From: Chryseobacterium scophthalmum
GTDB lineage: Bacteria > Bacteroidota > Bacteroidia > Flavobacteriales > Weeksellaceae
DNA: 64,000 nt
Direction: 5' to 3'
Assembly: GCF_900143185.1 (NCBI RefSeq)
Contig: NZ_FSRQ01000004.1
Location: 248,001-312,000 of the forward strand
Shown here in pieces: positions 8,304 to 17,134 of the stretch; within the stretch, counting starts at the first letter, position 1; each line of letters begins with the position of its first letter. The translations under genes were made by a program, and so were the position numbers. Below the pieces are notes generated by a model, which saw only the letters and a program-made list of their open reading frames with translations, was not told the DNA's origin and did not search any database.

Positions 8304-9188
8304 TTATTTGTTATTAATAGTTTCCTGTACGCTACCGCAAGTAAGCATTTTGGAGCCGTAATACGGGTTTTTAATTGCTTCTTCTTTGCTTAGCCAATTT
8401 GCTCCTTTACCATTATTGTACATTGGGCAATGTTGATAATAAACAGGTGTTTCTTGTTTTGAAACTTTGGCTAATTCGTACATATTATTAGCCAGTAAAG
8501 CGAAAATTTCTCTTTGTTTGGTAACATCTTTTGCTATAGCAATTTTTTCTGCATTAGCAGTTAAATCTTTCATTACTTTCATCCAAACGGTATGTTCTTC
8601 GTTGGAAAGTTTTGTCATTTCTACTGCTTTAATGGCTTTTACCAATTCGGTAGCTTTTGCGGAAGAAGTACCTGCATCAGTTTTTACCAACGCATCTTTC
8701 ACTGAAAAATAGTTATTGAAAACGGCTTTTAATTGCGGTACATTTTGTGTTTCAGTGGTATTTTTTTGAGCCATATCGCTTTGGTTATGGTTGGCGTGTT
8801 CATTTTTCATATCCATACCTGCATCTCTGGTTTTTGCAACTGGTTTTAGTTCCCTTTTATACTGGCAACAGTCGGATAATTTTGCATATACATCATCTGG
8901 AGCCAAAAATTTCTCACTGTCATAACCTGCTAAGGCAATGCGTTTCAATATTTCGTCCTGATTTGTTTTTTTACCATCATAGTTGAGTGTAGCAATCTTG
9001 GTATCTTTATTCCAATCTACCGTGGCTACATTTTTTAAATTTCCTGCTTTTTCGATGGTTGTTTTACACATTTCGCAGTTGCCATATATTTTTACAGTTT
9101 CTGTTTTTGCATTTTTGATTTGTGCAAAACTGTTTACGGCTGATAGTAATACGATGATTACCATCAATATTTTTGATATTGATTTCAT
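8304..9188 (-). CDS. HMA plus DUF3347 secreted protein
   Basis: A 294-residue exported protein counted from the ATG at 9188, with a signal peptide ending NSFAQ. Domain order: an HMA-like domain with NCEMCKTT (CxxC metal site), a Cys pair (DCCQYKRE), a His/Met linker, and a DUF3347 domain ending CPMYNNGKGANW...NPYYGSKMLTCGSV. It likely holds Cu(I) or Cu(II) in the periplasm and may hand it to the oxidase. The longer start at 9254 would put 22 residues before an intact signal peptide, so it was rejected. Confidence 0.8.
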   Translation of the reverse strand: MKSISKILMVIIVLLSAVNSFAQIKNAKTETVKIYGNCEMCKTTIEKAGNLKNVATVDWNKDTKIATLNYDGKKTNQDEILKRIALAGYDSEKFLAPDDVYAKLSDCCQYKRELKPVAKTRDAGMDMKNEHANHNQSDMAQKNTTETQNVPQLKAVFNNYFSVKDALVKTDAGTSSAKATELVKAIKAVEMTKLSNEEHTVWMKVMKDLTANAEKIAIAKDVTKQREIFALLANNMYELAKVSKQETPVYYQHCPMYNNGKGANWLSKEEAIKNPYYGSKMLTCGSVQETINNK

Positions 9189-9283
9189 TTTTATTTTTTT
9201 TAATTTAATAAGATATACGAAGAGTTTGCGAAAACTGGATTCAGCTTTCGACAAGGCACACGTATGGCTAACAAGCCATCGTT

Positions 9284-9676
9284 TTAGCTTATTTTAGGTG
9301 GTTGCCAAATGGAAGAGTAGCCTGAAGAATAGTAGGCTTCTTTGAAACCGAATTTTTGCTTTTTAATTTCAGCAAAAGGGTTAGCTGTTTTTAAATCTAT
9401 TGGTATTGGTAAGCTTACAGAAGATGAAGAAGTGCTACATCCACATGAACTGTGCTTACAATTGCCGTCGCAGTCGTGACCATTTTTGCATTTTTTACAG
9501 GACTTGTCCTTGCAACTGCTTTTATGTTCTGCTTTTGCAGATTGATCTTTTGAGCAGGACTTTTGCTCTGTCTTAGTTGTTTTTTTTGCACAAGCATAGC
9601 TTATGCTTGGCATTAGGAAAAAGCCCAAACATAGTAAGATGACAAAGCTGATATGTTTACTCAAATTTTTCAACAC
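9284..9676 (-). CDS. Small secreted Cys/Lys-rich protein with IWQPPKI tail
   Basis: A 130-residue protein starting at GTG, with a signal peptide (to about ISYACA) and then a middle part rich in Cys, Lys and Ser: CKDKSCKKCKNGHDCDGNC and CGCSTSSSS. Around a dozen cysteines suggest soft-metal chelation. The C-terminus, YSSIWQPPKIS, recurs almost exactly in the small Cys-containing protein at 44264-44593, which heads the Czc operon. I know of no characterised family; a metallothionein-like or sensor role is conjecture. Confidence 0.7.
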   Translation of the reverse strand: MLKNLSKHISFVILLCLGFFLMPSISYACAKKTTKTEQKSCSKDQSAKAEHKSSCKDKSCKKCKNGHDCDGNCKHSSCGCSTSSSSVSLPIPIDLKTANPFAEIKKQKFGFKEAYYSSGYSSIWQPPKIS

Positions 9677-9685
9677 TACAAAATT

Positions 9686-9823
9686 ATGAAATTATTTCTT
9701 TTAATTGCTATATTTTGCACTTTCGTGAACTGCAAACACAGAATTATAGATAAAATATCTAAATCACTAGTCTGCATAGTCCTTTTTATGCTTATTAAAA
9801 TAAATATACAGTTAATTACCTAA
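9686..9823 (+). CDS. Possible 45-residue lipoprotein-like small ORF
   Basis: A short frame reading MKLFLLIAIFCTFVNCKHR and then a second hydrophobic patch. The start looks like a lipoprotein signal (TFVNC). It lies divergently from the Cys-rich gene at 9676 with only 9 bp between them. Nothing else supports it and it may be chance. Confidence 0.25.
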   Translation: MKLFLLIAIFCTFVNCKHRIIDKISKSLVCIVLFMLIKINIQLIT

Positions 9824-9838
9824 AGTGTTTGTTATAAG

Positions 9839-10101
9839 TTAAATAACTAAACAGGTTATTAGGATAAGGAAATTATCTTTGTTTAATGGTTCTATCTTAA
9901 AACCTGCTTTCTGTACAGTTTCAATTACCTGTTCTTGTGTAATTCCTTCTGATTTTACGGTAAGCACCTTGTCTTTAGTTGTATCTACTTCCCAATGGCA
10001 TATTATACCATGGTATTATCCAAATGAGGTTTTACAGATGCTACACATCCACCACAGTTAATATTTGTTTTGAATCGTAAGTCTTGATTATTCTTTTCCA
10101 T
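9839..10101 (-). pseudogene. Frameshifted HMA-domain copper chaperone (CopZ-like)
   Basis: Reading the minus strand from the ATG at 10101 gives MEKNNQDLRFKTNINCGGCV, then ASVKPHLDNTMV and a stop. Shifting by one base at this point restores CHWEVDTTKDKVLTVKSEGI, then TQEQVIETVQKAGFKIEPLN. The two pieces together make one HMA domain with the metal site CGGC. A single-base change near 10010-10015 therefore breaks the gene. It sits 21 bp after the copA stop, where a CopZ chaperone would be expected. A sequencing error cannot be excluded. Confidence 0.65.
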
Positions 10102-10122
10102 TTTGTTTATTGAATAATTCAT

Positions 10123-12663
10123 TTAAAGTTTAAAACTGCGTAATCGCAATGCATTTACGATTACCGATACAGAACTTAAAGACATTGCTAAAGCTGCAAT
10201 CATTGGAGATAATAAAATTCCGAAAAACGGATATAAAATACCTGCTGCAATTGGAACACCAAGCACATTGTAGAAAAAGGCAAAGAATAAATTTTGCTTG
10301 ATGTTTTTCATAACAGCATGGCTCAAATTTTTTGCTTTAACGATACCTAATAAATCGCCTTTTACTAAAGTTATTTTGGCACTTTCTATGGCTACATCAG
10401 TTCCAGTTCCCATAGCTATTCCGATATTGGCTTGTGCTAATGCCGGAGCATCATTTATACCATCACCAGCCATAGCTACAATTTTCCCTTCTGCTTGTAA
10501 ACGTTTAATTTCGTTGAGTTTATCTTCGGGTAAGCATCCTGCTTTATAGGAAGATAAACCTAATTCATCCGCTACTGCTTTGGCTGTATTAACATTGTCG
10601 CCAGTAAGCATAATTACTTCTACACCTTGGAGCATTAGTTCTTTTATCGCTGCTGCACTCGAAGTTTTTATCGCATCGGTAATTGAAACAAAACCAACTG
10701 TAACATCATCAACAGCAATGTAAGAAACCGTTTTACCAAGTTTTTGTTCTGCAATAATTTTGGTTTCTAAATCGTTAGAAATAGTTGCCTTAACCTGTTC
10801 CATTAGTTTTTTATTGCCTAATGCTACTTTTCTATTGGTAACCGTTCCTGTAACTCCTTTTCCTGTAACATTTTCAAAATCTTTGACTCCAATTAATGAA
10901 ATAGATTTTGTTTTGGCATAATTGACTACTGCTTGTGCCAATGGATGTTCACTGTATTGGTTTAAGGAAGCTATATTTTGCAATAAATCATCCTCGTTAT
11001 TAGTTGATGCGTAAATTTTTTCTACAGAAGGTTTTCCCTCAGTTAGCGTTCCTGTTTTATCTGTTATTAAAACATCCACCTTATTCATATTTTCTAAGGC
11101 TTCGGCATTTTTAATTAATACTCCAGATTGTGCTCCTTTGCCCACACCCACCATCACAGACATCGGCGTGGCTAAACCTAAAGCACAAGGACAAGCTATG
11201 ATTAAAACTGCAATGGCATTTATAAATCCATAAACCTTCGCTGGTTCTGGACCAAATAGTGCCCAAACAAAAAAGGTAATTACTGAAATGATTACTACAA
11301 TGGGTACAAAATATTTAGAAATACTATCGGCTAATTTTTGAATGGGTGCTCTTGAACGAGAAGCATCGTTAACCATTTGTACAATTTGAGAAAGTAATGT
11401 TTCAGAACCTACTTTTTCGGCCATCATTACAAATGATTTGTTCCCGTTGATTGTTCCCGAAATTACATTATCGTCTTTCTTTTTGTCAACGGGAATTGGT
11501 TCTCCTGTAATCATTGCTTCATCAATACTGCTTTCACCATCGGTTATTTTTCCGTCAACTGGAATTTTATCTCCTGGTTTTACGCGTAATAAATCACCTT
11601 TCTTAATATCATGAATGGAAATCACTTTATCGCCCCCTTCACCAATCAAAGTAGCTTCGGTTGGTGCTAATTGTAATAACGCTTTTATAGCTCCACTGGT
11701 TTGGCTATGTGCTCTTGCTTCTAACAATTGTCCCAACAAGACCAGTGTAATGATTACTGTTGCTGCTTCAAAATAAAGATGAATGGTTCCGTGTTCGGTT
11801 TTAAATTCTTCCGGAAAGATATTCGGAATCAGCATTCCTACAATACTAAACAAAAATGCAACTCCAGTTCCTATTCCGATAAGGGTAAACATATTTAGAT
11901 TCCAAGTGATTATGGATTTCCAAGCTCGTACAAAAAACATCCAACCAGCATAGAAAACAACAGGAATTGAAAACAGAAATTGCACCCAGTTCCACATGTT
12001 GCTGTCCATTATTTGAAATAACGGATTGTTATGTACCATTTCCATCATGGCAATAATAAAAATTGGCACCGTAAAGAGGGTTGCAATTTTCATTTTTTTA
12101 AGCAAATCCAGATAGGTTTTTTTTTCTTCGGAATCGCTTGGTTCCATGGGTACTAAATCCATTCCGCATATAGGACATGAACCCGGACTATCTTGAATAA
12201 CTTCGGGATGCATTGGGCAGGTGTACATCGTTTTCTTTACATTCAATTCTGCTTCTTTTACCAAATGCATTCCACAAACAGGGCAATCGCCAGCTTTATC
12301 ATAAGTTTTATCGCCTTCACAATGCATTGGACAATAGTATTTGCCTTTTATATTGCTAGTCACTTCGATTGTTTTTTTATCATCGTGAGAATGAGCAGAG
12401 CAGCAGGATTTTGCCACTGGTTCATTTGTCGTGGTATGTTGTGGGCTTTTGTTATTGCTCATTTCTATGGTATATTTTCCAACAGCGGTTAATGCTTTTT
12501 GCAATTGTGTAGTTGGAATGTGTTTATCCATTGTCAGGGTAGCTGAGTTTTCATCTTTTGAAACTTCAACATTTGTCACATTTTCAACCTTTAATAAAGC
12601 TGATTTCACCTTTGCTTCGCAACCTCCACAGGTCATACCTGTTACTTGATATTTGTGTACCAT
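10123..12663 (-). CDS. copA: Copper-translocating P1B-type ATPase CopA
   Basis: An 846-residue Cu(I) exporter. Domains in order: N-terminal HMA with GMTCGGC (Cys12, Cys15), a Cys/His linker (SCCSAHSHDD), two short heavy-metal-binding repeats (CPMHCEG...CPVCGMHLV and CPMHPEV...CPICGMDLVPM), eight membrane helices, TGEPIPV (actuator), the transport motif CPCALGLATP, the phosphorylation motif DKTGTLTEG, and the hinge GDGINDAP. YNVLGVP and MSLSS in the last two helices mark the Cu(I) subgroup P1B-1. It follows the HMA-AraC regulator and precedes the broken CopZ-like gene on the same strand. Confidence 0.95.
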   Translation of the reverse strand: MVHKYQVTGMTCGGCEAKVKSALLKVENVTNVEVSKDENSATLTMDKHIPTTQLQKALTAVGKYTIEMSNNKSPQHTTTNEPVAKSCCSAHSHDDKKTIEVTSNIKGKYYCPMHCEGDKTYDKAGDCPVCGMHLVKEAELNVKKTMYTCPMHPEVIQDSPGSCPICGMDLVPMEPSDSEEKKTYLDLLKKMKIATLFTVPIFIIAMMEMVHNNPLFQIMDSNMWNWVQFLFSIPVVFYAGWMFFVRAWKSIITWNLNMFTLIGIGTGVAFLFSIVGMLIPNIFPEEFKTEHGTIHLYFEAATVIITLVLLGQLLEARAHSQTSGAIKALLQLAPTEATLIGEGGDKVISIHDIKKGDLLRVKPGDKIPVDGKITDGESSIDEAMITGEPIPVDKKKDDNVISGTINGNKSFVMMAEKVGSETLLSQIVQMVNDASRSRAPIQKLADSISKYFVPIVVIISVITFFVWALFGPEPAKVYGFINAIAVLIIACPCALGLATPMSVMVGVGKGAQSGVLIKNAEALENMNKVDVLITDKTGTLTEGKPSVEKIYASTNNEDDLLQNIASLNQYSEHPLAQAVVNYAKTKSISLIGVKDFENVTGKGVTGTVTNRKVALGNKKLMEQVKATISNDLETKIIAEQKLGKTVSYIAVDDVTVGFVSITDAIKTSSAAAIKELMLQGVEVIMLTGDNVNTAKAVADELGLSSYKAGCLPEDKLNEIKRLQAEGKIVAMAGDGINDAPALAQANIGIAMGTGTDVAIESAKITLVKGDLLGIVKAKNLSHAVMKNIKQNLFFAFFYNVLGVPIAAGILYPFFGILLSPMIAALAMSLSSVSVIVNALRLRSFKL

Positions 12664-12746
12664 TTTGTATGAGTTTTATGATACAAAGTTCCGTATTGTT
12701 TCCATTTTTTCGTTGTGGAATTTTGGGAATGATTTGTAAGATTTAC

Positions 12747-13310
12747 TTAGACCTTATCCAAAGGTTTTCTTTTATCCTCTCGTATTCGCTTGAAATAACT
12801 TGGGGTAAGTCCTGTTACCTTTTTGAATTGGTTGCTTAAATAGGCTACACTTGAGTAATTTAAACGGAAAGCAATTTCACTCAAAGATAGTTCATCATAT
12901 ACCAATAATTCTTTTACCTTCTCTATTTTTTGGGCAATAAAATATTTTTCGATAGTAGTGCCTTCAATTTCTGAAAATAAATTAGAGAGATAATTATAGT
13001 CGTGGTGTATCTTGCTATTTAAAACATCCGACAAATTGTATTTTGTTTCGCCATCCTGATGATGAACGAGGTCAATAATAATATTTTTTATTTTTTCTAT
13101 AATTCGGCTTTTTTTATCATCTATTAATTCAAAACCTAATACAGTCAGTGCTTGCACTAAATTGGTTTTAACGTTTTCAGCTAATTCTTTATCCAAGGTA
13201 ACTTCTCCCAGCTTTATATTTTTCACAGTCAATCCAAGCTTCTCCAATTCATTCTGCACTACCATAATACAACGGTTGCAAACCATATTTTTTATAAAGA
13301 GTGTTGTCAT
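12747..13310 (-). CDS. AraC family regulator with N-terminal HMA-like domain
   Basis: A 187-residue protein. Residues 1-70 resemble a degenerate HMA domain, with NMVCNRC giving Cys11 and Cys14 in the metal-binding loop. The C-terminal half is an AraC helix-turn-helix region: LSLSEIAFRLNYSSVAYLSN then QFKKVTGLTPSYFKRIRED. The arrangement suggests direct sensing of Cu(I) by the HMA part and control of copA, which lies 83 bp downstream on the same strand. This fusion is recurrent in Bacteroidota copper clusters as far as I recall; the metal specificity is inferred. Confidence 0.8.
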   Translation of the reverse strand: MTTLFIKNMVCNRCIMVVQNELEKLGLTVKNIKLGEVTLDKELAENVKTNLVQALTVLGFELIDDKKSRIIEKIKNIIIDLVHHQDGETKYNLSDVLNSKIHHDYNYLSNLFSEIEGTTIEKYFIAQKIEKVKELLVYDELSLSEIAFRLNYSSVAYLSNQFKKVTGLTPSYFKRIREDKRKPLDKV

Positions 13311-13525
13311 ATATTTTGTGCTTTATTTGAAATTAGCTTAAAATAAGCTCTATAAAATTACAATTAATATTTTCTTGTAATTGTAGAACAGTTGTCAATT
13401 GATGTATTTATCCACTGCGTTGTCCAATTCTTCATTTTTAATATTGCTTAAATTTATATCTGCCAAATGGAAAACTGGTCAAGTAGTTTGCTGACTTTCT
13501 TTATATCATTTCTTTATTCAAAGCA

Positions 13526-14569
13526 TCAATGAGCATTTTGGTCATAATATTTCTTCTTTAGCCACAAACTTGCACGTACCAATAATATCAGTACAGGAAC
13601 TTCCACCAATGGGCCGATAACGCCCACAAATGCCTGTGGCGAATGAATACCGAAAACCGATATTGCTACGGCTATTGCCAATTCAAAATTGTTTCCTGTG
13701 GCTGTAAATGCGATGGATGCGTTTTTATCGTAAGGAACTTTAAGAGATTTATTGATAAAGAAGCTCACGAAAAACATAAGTATAAAATAGATGATTAACG
13801 GTATTGCTACTTTTACTACATCCATTGGCAACTCTACTATTTTATCGCCTTTCAGACTGAACATCAATACTATAGTAAACAGTAAAGCATACAATGTAAT
13901 GGGCGATATTTTGGGTACAAATTTCCGGTTATACCATTCTATACCTTTTGATTTTACAAGGATGTATCGGCTTAAAAAACCTGCCAAGAAAGGAATACCT
14001 AAATATATCAATACGCTTTCGGTAACATCTTTCATTGATACGCTTACATTGAAATTGGCTAATACTAATTTTGCAGGTAATACGTTGATGAATAACCATA
14101 CTAAAAAACTGTAAGTAAATATCTGGAAGATACTGTTTAATGCAACTAACATAGCTGTATATTCTCTGTTTGCTTTAGCTAAATCACTCCAAACGATTAC
14201 CATTGCGATACATCTTGCCAAACCTATCAGTATCAAACCTGTCATATAATCGGGTTCATTCCTTAAAAATAAAACGGCTAACCCGAACATTAGCACTGTA
14301 CCGATAACCCAATTCAGCAATAAGGATATACCAATTACTTTTTTATCCTTAAACGCCATAGGCAATAATGAATAATCAACCTTTGCTAATGGCGGATACA
14401 TCATCAATATTAAACCTATTGCCAACGGAATATTTGTAGTGCCTACGGATAGCGCATTTGTAATTTTTGAAATACCGGGAAAAATATATCCCAATCCTAT
14501 ACCTACTGCCATTGCAAGGAATATCCATAAGGTAAGGTATCTGTCTAAGAATTTTAGTTTTGGTTGCAT
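13526..14569 (-). CDS. acr3: Arsenite efflux permease, ACR3 family
   Basis: A 347-residue protein with about ten membrane segments. [15 protein letters not shown] in the fourth helix carries the essential ACR3 cysteine, and the [19 protein letters not shown] stretch in the ninth is also characteristic. It exports As(III) or antimonite from the cytoplasm. It is the last gene of the ars operon, 3 bp after the ArsC-like gene. Members of this family are sometimes labelled arsB. Confidence 0.92.
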   Translation of the reverse strand: MQPKLKFLDRYLTLWIFLAMAVGIGLGYIFPGISKITNALSVGTTNIPLAIGLILMMYPPLAKVDYSLLPMAFKDKKVIGISLLLNWVIGTVLMFGLAVLFLRNEPDYMTGLILIGLARCIAMVIVWSDLAKANREYTAMLVALNSIFQIFTYSFLVWLFINVLPAKLVLANFNVSVSMKDVTESVLIYLGIPFLAGFLSRYILVKSKGIEWYNRKFVPKISPITLYALLFTIVLMFSLKGDKIVELPMDVVKVAIPLIIYFILMFFVSFFINKSLKVPYDKNASIAFTATGNNFELAIAVAISVFGIHSPQAFVGVIGPLVEVPVLILLVRASLWLKKKYYDQNAH

Positions 14570-14572
14570 CGG

Positions 14573-15187
14573 CTACATTTTAATCATTGAAAAAACATAG
14601 AACATTTCCGTTGCTATCTGTAAACTTCTATCAGCATAGACCTTTGATTGTTCCGGTGTATTGTCTGAAATTTTAGGGTCTTCAAATGTGATAGGTATTC
14701 TCTTTTCTGCTCCTGCAATAAAAGGGCATCCGCCGTCTGCCTGTGAACAGGTCATAATAGCTGCAAACGCTGATACAGGATTGAAAGGGCTATCATATTT
14801 TTTGGAGAAACCAACAATCGGCAAAGAATTATCACTATACTTTATGGCATATACAGGATTGTCGGTATCTGCTATTTTGAAAATACTTAATCCCTGATGT
14901 GTCAATGCTTCTGCCACTTTCGGGAATAATGCCGTTTCTTCTGTACCACCCGAATAACAATGTACCTTTGGGATAACATAGTGTGCTGCTGCTACCTGTG
15001 CCCAAACCTGCGATAAATGGCTTCTTCGGGAATTGTGGGTACAAATGAAGTTGATACTTATTTCCTGACTATTGTTTACTTTTTGCTGTACAAAATCTAT
15101 CAGTGGTCGTAATATATTTTTGCGTTCTTCACTGATGTTTTGAAAAGTAGTAACATTGTTTATTGTTTCAACTAAATTCTTATACAT
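14573..15187 (-). CDS. arsC: Arsenate reductase-like protein tyrosine phosphatase
   Basis: A 204-residue cytoplasmic protein counted from the ATG at 15187; the earlier frame start overlaps the upstream gene. The catalytic P-loop is FICTHNSRRS, with nucleophile Cys49 and Arg55 in the CX5R arrangement of low-molecular-weight phosphatase-type arsenate reductases. A second cysteine pair in TCSQADGGCPF may serve as resolving residues. It would reduce arsenate to arsenite for the adjacent ACR3 pump. It is longer than the classical 130-residue ArsC because of an N-terminal helical extension. Confidence 0.85.
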   Translation of the reverse strand: MYKNLVETINNVTTFQNISEERKNILRPLIDFVQQKVNNSQEISINFICTHNSRRSHLSQVWAQVAAAHYVIPKVHCYSGGTEETALFPKVAEALTHQGLSIFKIADTDNPVYAIKYSDNSLPIVGFSKKYDSPFNPVSAFAAIMTCSQADGGCPFIAGAEKRIPITFEDPKISDNTPEQSKVYADRSLQIATEMFYVFSMIKM

Positions 15188-15206
15188 TTTGATTGATTTA
15201 AAGGGT

Positions 15207-15671
15207 TTAACAACATCCTGAATTAGGTGTGCAGGAAGCATTATTCAACGCTGATAATTTTATTTTTTGCTTTTCGACAGGAATACCGCAAGCATCCTGA
15301 GCAAGACAAGCTGTTGTTTTACTTTTCAGTACGAATGTTTTTCCGTTGAAATCCAAATCATATTTCCCGATAGTATCAATTTGATATTCTACTTCAATTT
15401 CGGCATCTTCCATACCTAATTTTTCTTCGGATAGTTTGATGATATTTAATAGTTTGGTTGGCTTCAATCTATGTTCGTAATCGTCAGCATTCCATAATTG
15501 GAAATTGACAACTTTTTCATTGCGGATTACACCACCACAATCAATAAAAATTTTATTGATTTGCCCAACTTCGGTAACGTGGAAATGTTCGGGAACAAAC
15601 GTTCCGTTCTCTAATTGAAATTCAACATGCTCTAATGTTGGTAAGATTTCTTTGATTTTTGATAGTTTCAT
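15207..15671 (-). CDS. DUF6428 family protein of the ars operon
   Basis: A 154-residue protein matching, by recollection, the DUF6428 family found in Bacteroidota ars operons (FVPEHFHVTEVGQINKIFID, then CGGVIRNEK). It has no signal or membrane segment. The tail ASCTPNSGCC and internal TTACLAQDACGI offer several cysteines that could bind As(III). It lies between the regulator and the reductase in the same operon, so a chaperone or sensor-like role is possible but not shown. Confidence 0.75.
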   Translation of the reverse strand: MKLSKIKEILPTLEHVEFQLENGTFVPEHFHVTEVGQINKIFIDCGGVIRNEKVVNFQLWNADDYEHRLKPTKLLNIIKLSEEKLGMEDAEIEVEYQIDTIGKYDLDFNGKTFVLKSKTTACLAQDACGIPVEKQKIKLSALNNASCTPNSGCC

Positions 15672-15693
15672 AATTTCATTATTTAATTGTTAT

Positions 15694-15710
15694 ATTGCAT
15701 TATTACGATT
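15694..15710. promoter_or_regulatory. Second ArsR-operator-like site
   Basis: This 17-bp site, ATTGCATTATTACGATT, matches 15 of 17 positions of the site upstream of arsR at 16079-16095. It lies in the 59-bp gap between arsR and the DUF6428 gene, which suggests a second, internal control point of the operon. Confidence 0.45.
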
Positions 15711-15730
15711 GATTTGGTTAAAATAAATGC

Positions 15731-16060
15731 TTAGCAACATTTATCAATACCTATATCGTCAACAAAGAAAGTATTGAGTTCCTTCTTAATCTGCTGCCAG
15801 ACATTTTCATCAATGCAGTAGCATACACTGGTTCCCTCTATATTTCCTTTGATAATACCAATGTTTTTTAGTTCTTTCAAATGCTGCGAAATGGTAGCTT
15901 GTGCCAATCCCAATTCCTCTACCAAGTCATTACAAATACAGGCATTTTGTTTAATGATATATTGCAGGATAGCTATGCGTGCAGGATGAGCCAATGCCTT
16001 TAGCGAAGTTGCTAAACGGTTCTGCTGTTCCGTGTATATTTCAGTTTTTGTAACTCCCAT
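15731..16060 (-). CDS. arsR: ArsR family arsenic-responsive repressor
   Basis: A 109-residue winged-helix repressor counted from the ATG at 16060; the upstream in-frame start is a TTG and was not chosen. Visible: ALAHPARIAILQYIIKQ, the metal-binding NACICNDLV (two cysteines separated by one residue) and the recognition helix LAQATISQHLKELKN. Extra cysteines occur in SVCYC and at the very C-terminus (DKCC). It is first in the ars operon and lies beside an imperfect palindrome that should be its operator. Confidence 0.9.
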   Translation of the reverse strand: MGVTKTEIYTEQQNRLATSLKALAHPARIAILQYIIKQNACICNDLVEELGLAQATISQHLKELKNIGIIKGNIEGTSVCYCIDENVWQQIKKELNTFFVDDIGIDKCC

Positions 16061-16078
16061 TTTTATCAAAAATTATAC

Positions 16079-16094
16079 ATCGCAATATTACGAT
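16079..16094. promoter_or_regulatory. Probable ArsR operator
   Basis: ATCGCAATATTACGAT is an imperfect palindrome (7 of 8 pairs) 19 bp upstream of the arsR start. Between it and the ATG the minus strand reads TATAATTTTTG, close to the -7 consensus. A near copy lies inside the operon at 15694-15710. Confidence 0.55.
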
Positions 16095-16502
16095 TAATAT
16101 TTTAACTACCAAAATTGTTTAAAAAAATATTTAGTGAAGTTTACCCCTGTTGCACCAAATGTTGCAAATTCGGATCATTTTTTTTATCCGCTCTTTTTCA
16201 TTTTCAATAATATTTACAATGTTTATTTTTATCTGGCGGTAATTCAGTAAAGATATCCTGTTGTTGATTTCCGGGCAATGATGGCGGTTGCTTTTAGGGT
16301 TGGTTTTGTTGGATGTCCTTTCAAAGCCACTTCGCTTTTTTGCAAAACGCAATTCCAAAGTCTAAAGTCCTACGTTTTTCCGAACAAAAAAGCTTTGAGG
16401 GGATGTCAGGTTCTCTTCCCTTTTTTAATTTGACGGAATGTATTGTGAACTCTGCTGTAGCTTTCCCTGCAAACTGTATAAAAAGGATTATACTAGTCAT
16501 CA

Positions 16503-16671
16503 ACCTGCATAAAATAAATACAGCTTTAAATTCATACCTGTGTAAATAAGATACAGATCATCATCATAAAATAGAATCATGCCGATCATCAAACCTGCGT
16601 AATACACATACAGCTGGAGTTCATACCTGCGTAAATCATATACAGGTCACCTGCTTAAGATAAGTACAGGT
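16503..16671. repeat. Five 23-bp iteron-like dyad repeats
   Basis: Five units share the form ACCTG-N12-ACAG-N2: 16503-16525, 16536-16558, 16593-16615, 16625-16647 and 16649-16671. The last two end ACAGGT, so their arms ACCTG/CAGGT form an imperfect palindrome. Start-to-start distances are 33, 57, 32 and 24 bp. Units 1+2 and 3+4 also share a TTCAT spacer end, suggesting a duplicated pair. Uneven spacing and no conserved spacer length rule out CRISPR. The likely role is a replication or transfer-initiator binding array, or operators for a conjugation regulator. Confidence 0.8.
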
Positions 16672-16862
16672 CAAAATCCTTACGATTTGATCTACAATAC
16701 GATAGATAAATTATCACTTTGAAAGGATTTATTATTTACTTTCGTATGCTCAGACTTCACTTCCACACATTTCCAATAAAAACAATAAAAGAATCAAAAC
16801 TGCTGATTATCAATACTATTAATCGTTTTTCAGAACTCCGAAAAATAAGCGGCTTTTTTTGA

Positions 16863-16939
16863 GCAAGATGTGTCTTTGTACCCACAAATTTTTGCAAATT
16901 TTCGAGTACAAAGACGATCTTGCCTTTTCTGCAAAAAGG
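16863..16939. other. Two adjacent stem-loops, candidate oriT
   Basis: A long imperfect inverted repeat (16863-16881 with 16906-16923, one bulge on each side) is followed at once by a second perfect 6-bp stem, CCTTTT/AAAAGG (16923-16928 with 16934-16939). They lie 0.2 kb after the iteron array and 1 kb before the MobC-like and relaxase genes. Such hairpins commonly flank the nic site of transfer origins. No nic consensus could be recognised. Confidence 0.4.
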
Positions 16940-17134
16940 AGAAAAAACGGCGGAACTTGTTTTTTTATGTTAGGTGAAATTTAAGTTAAGATTCCAAACT
17001 AATCCAATTTATTCTTTTTTAATCTTTATAGATTTTAGACTCATCCAGAGTATTCTTAATTAGCCCAACTCCCATCAAAACTATTGTTTTAGAGGTTTTT
17101 ATGATACAACTTTGCCGTAGAAATTTTATCAAAA

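Larger units (their letters stand above)
16061..17134. other. Gene-free control region upstream of the transfer module
   Basis: About 1.07 kb with no convincing gene between the ars operon and the conjugation genes. It holds the ArsR operator (16079), the five dyad repeats (16503-16671), the paired hairpins (16863-16939) and, near its right end, a promoter-like CAACTTTG (17105-17112 approximately) before the gene at 17135. The stretch 16131-16500 has only weak frames and nothing I can name. Confidence 0.6.

Noticed and set aside
9879..10061. 60-residue plus-strand frame
   Set aside because: It is antisense to the frameshifted HMA domain, which explains the sequence better.
13430..13525. Possible gene fragment before the ACR3 gene
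   Set aside because: All frames are short and interrupted; no match to a family could be seen.
16131..16358. 75-residue minus-strand frame after arsR
   Set aside because: Basic, low-complexity translation with no recognisable domain, in a region better explained as intergenic control DNA.
16503..16671. Possible CRISPR array
   Set aside because: The repeats are imperfect and the spacers are 1, 9, 10 and 34 bp, far from regular.
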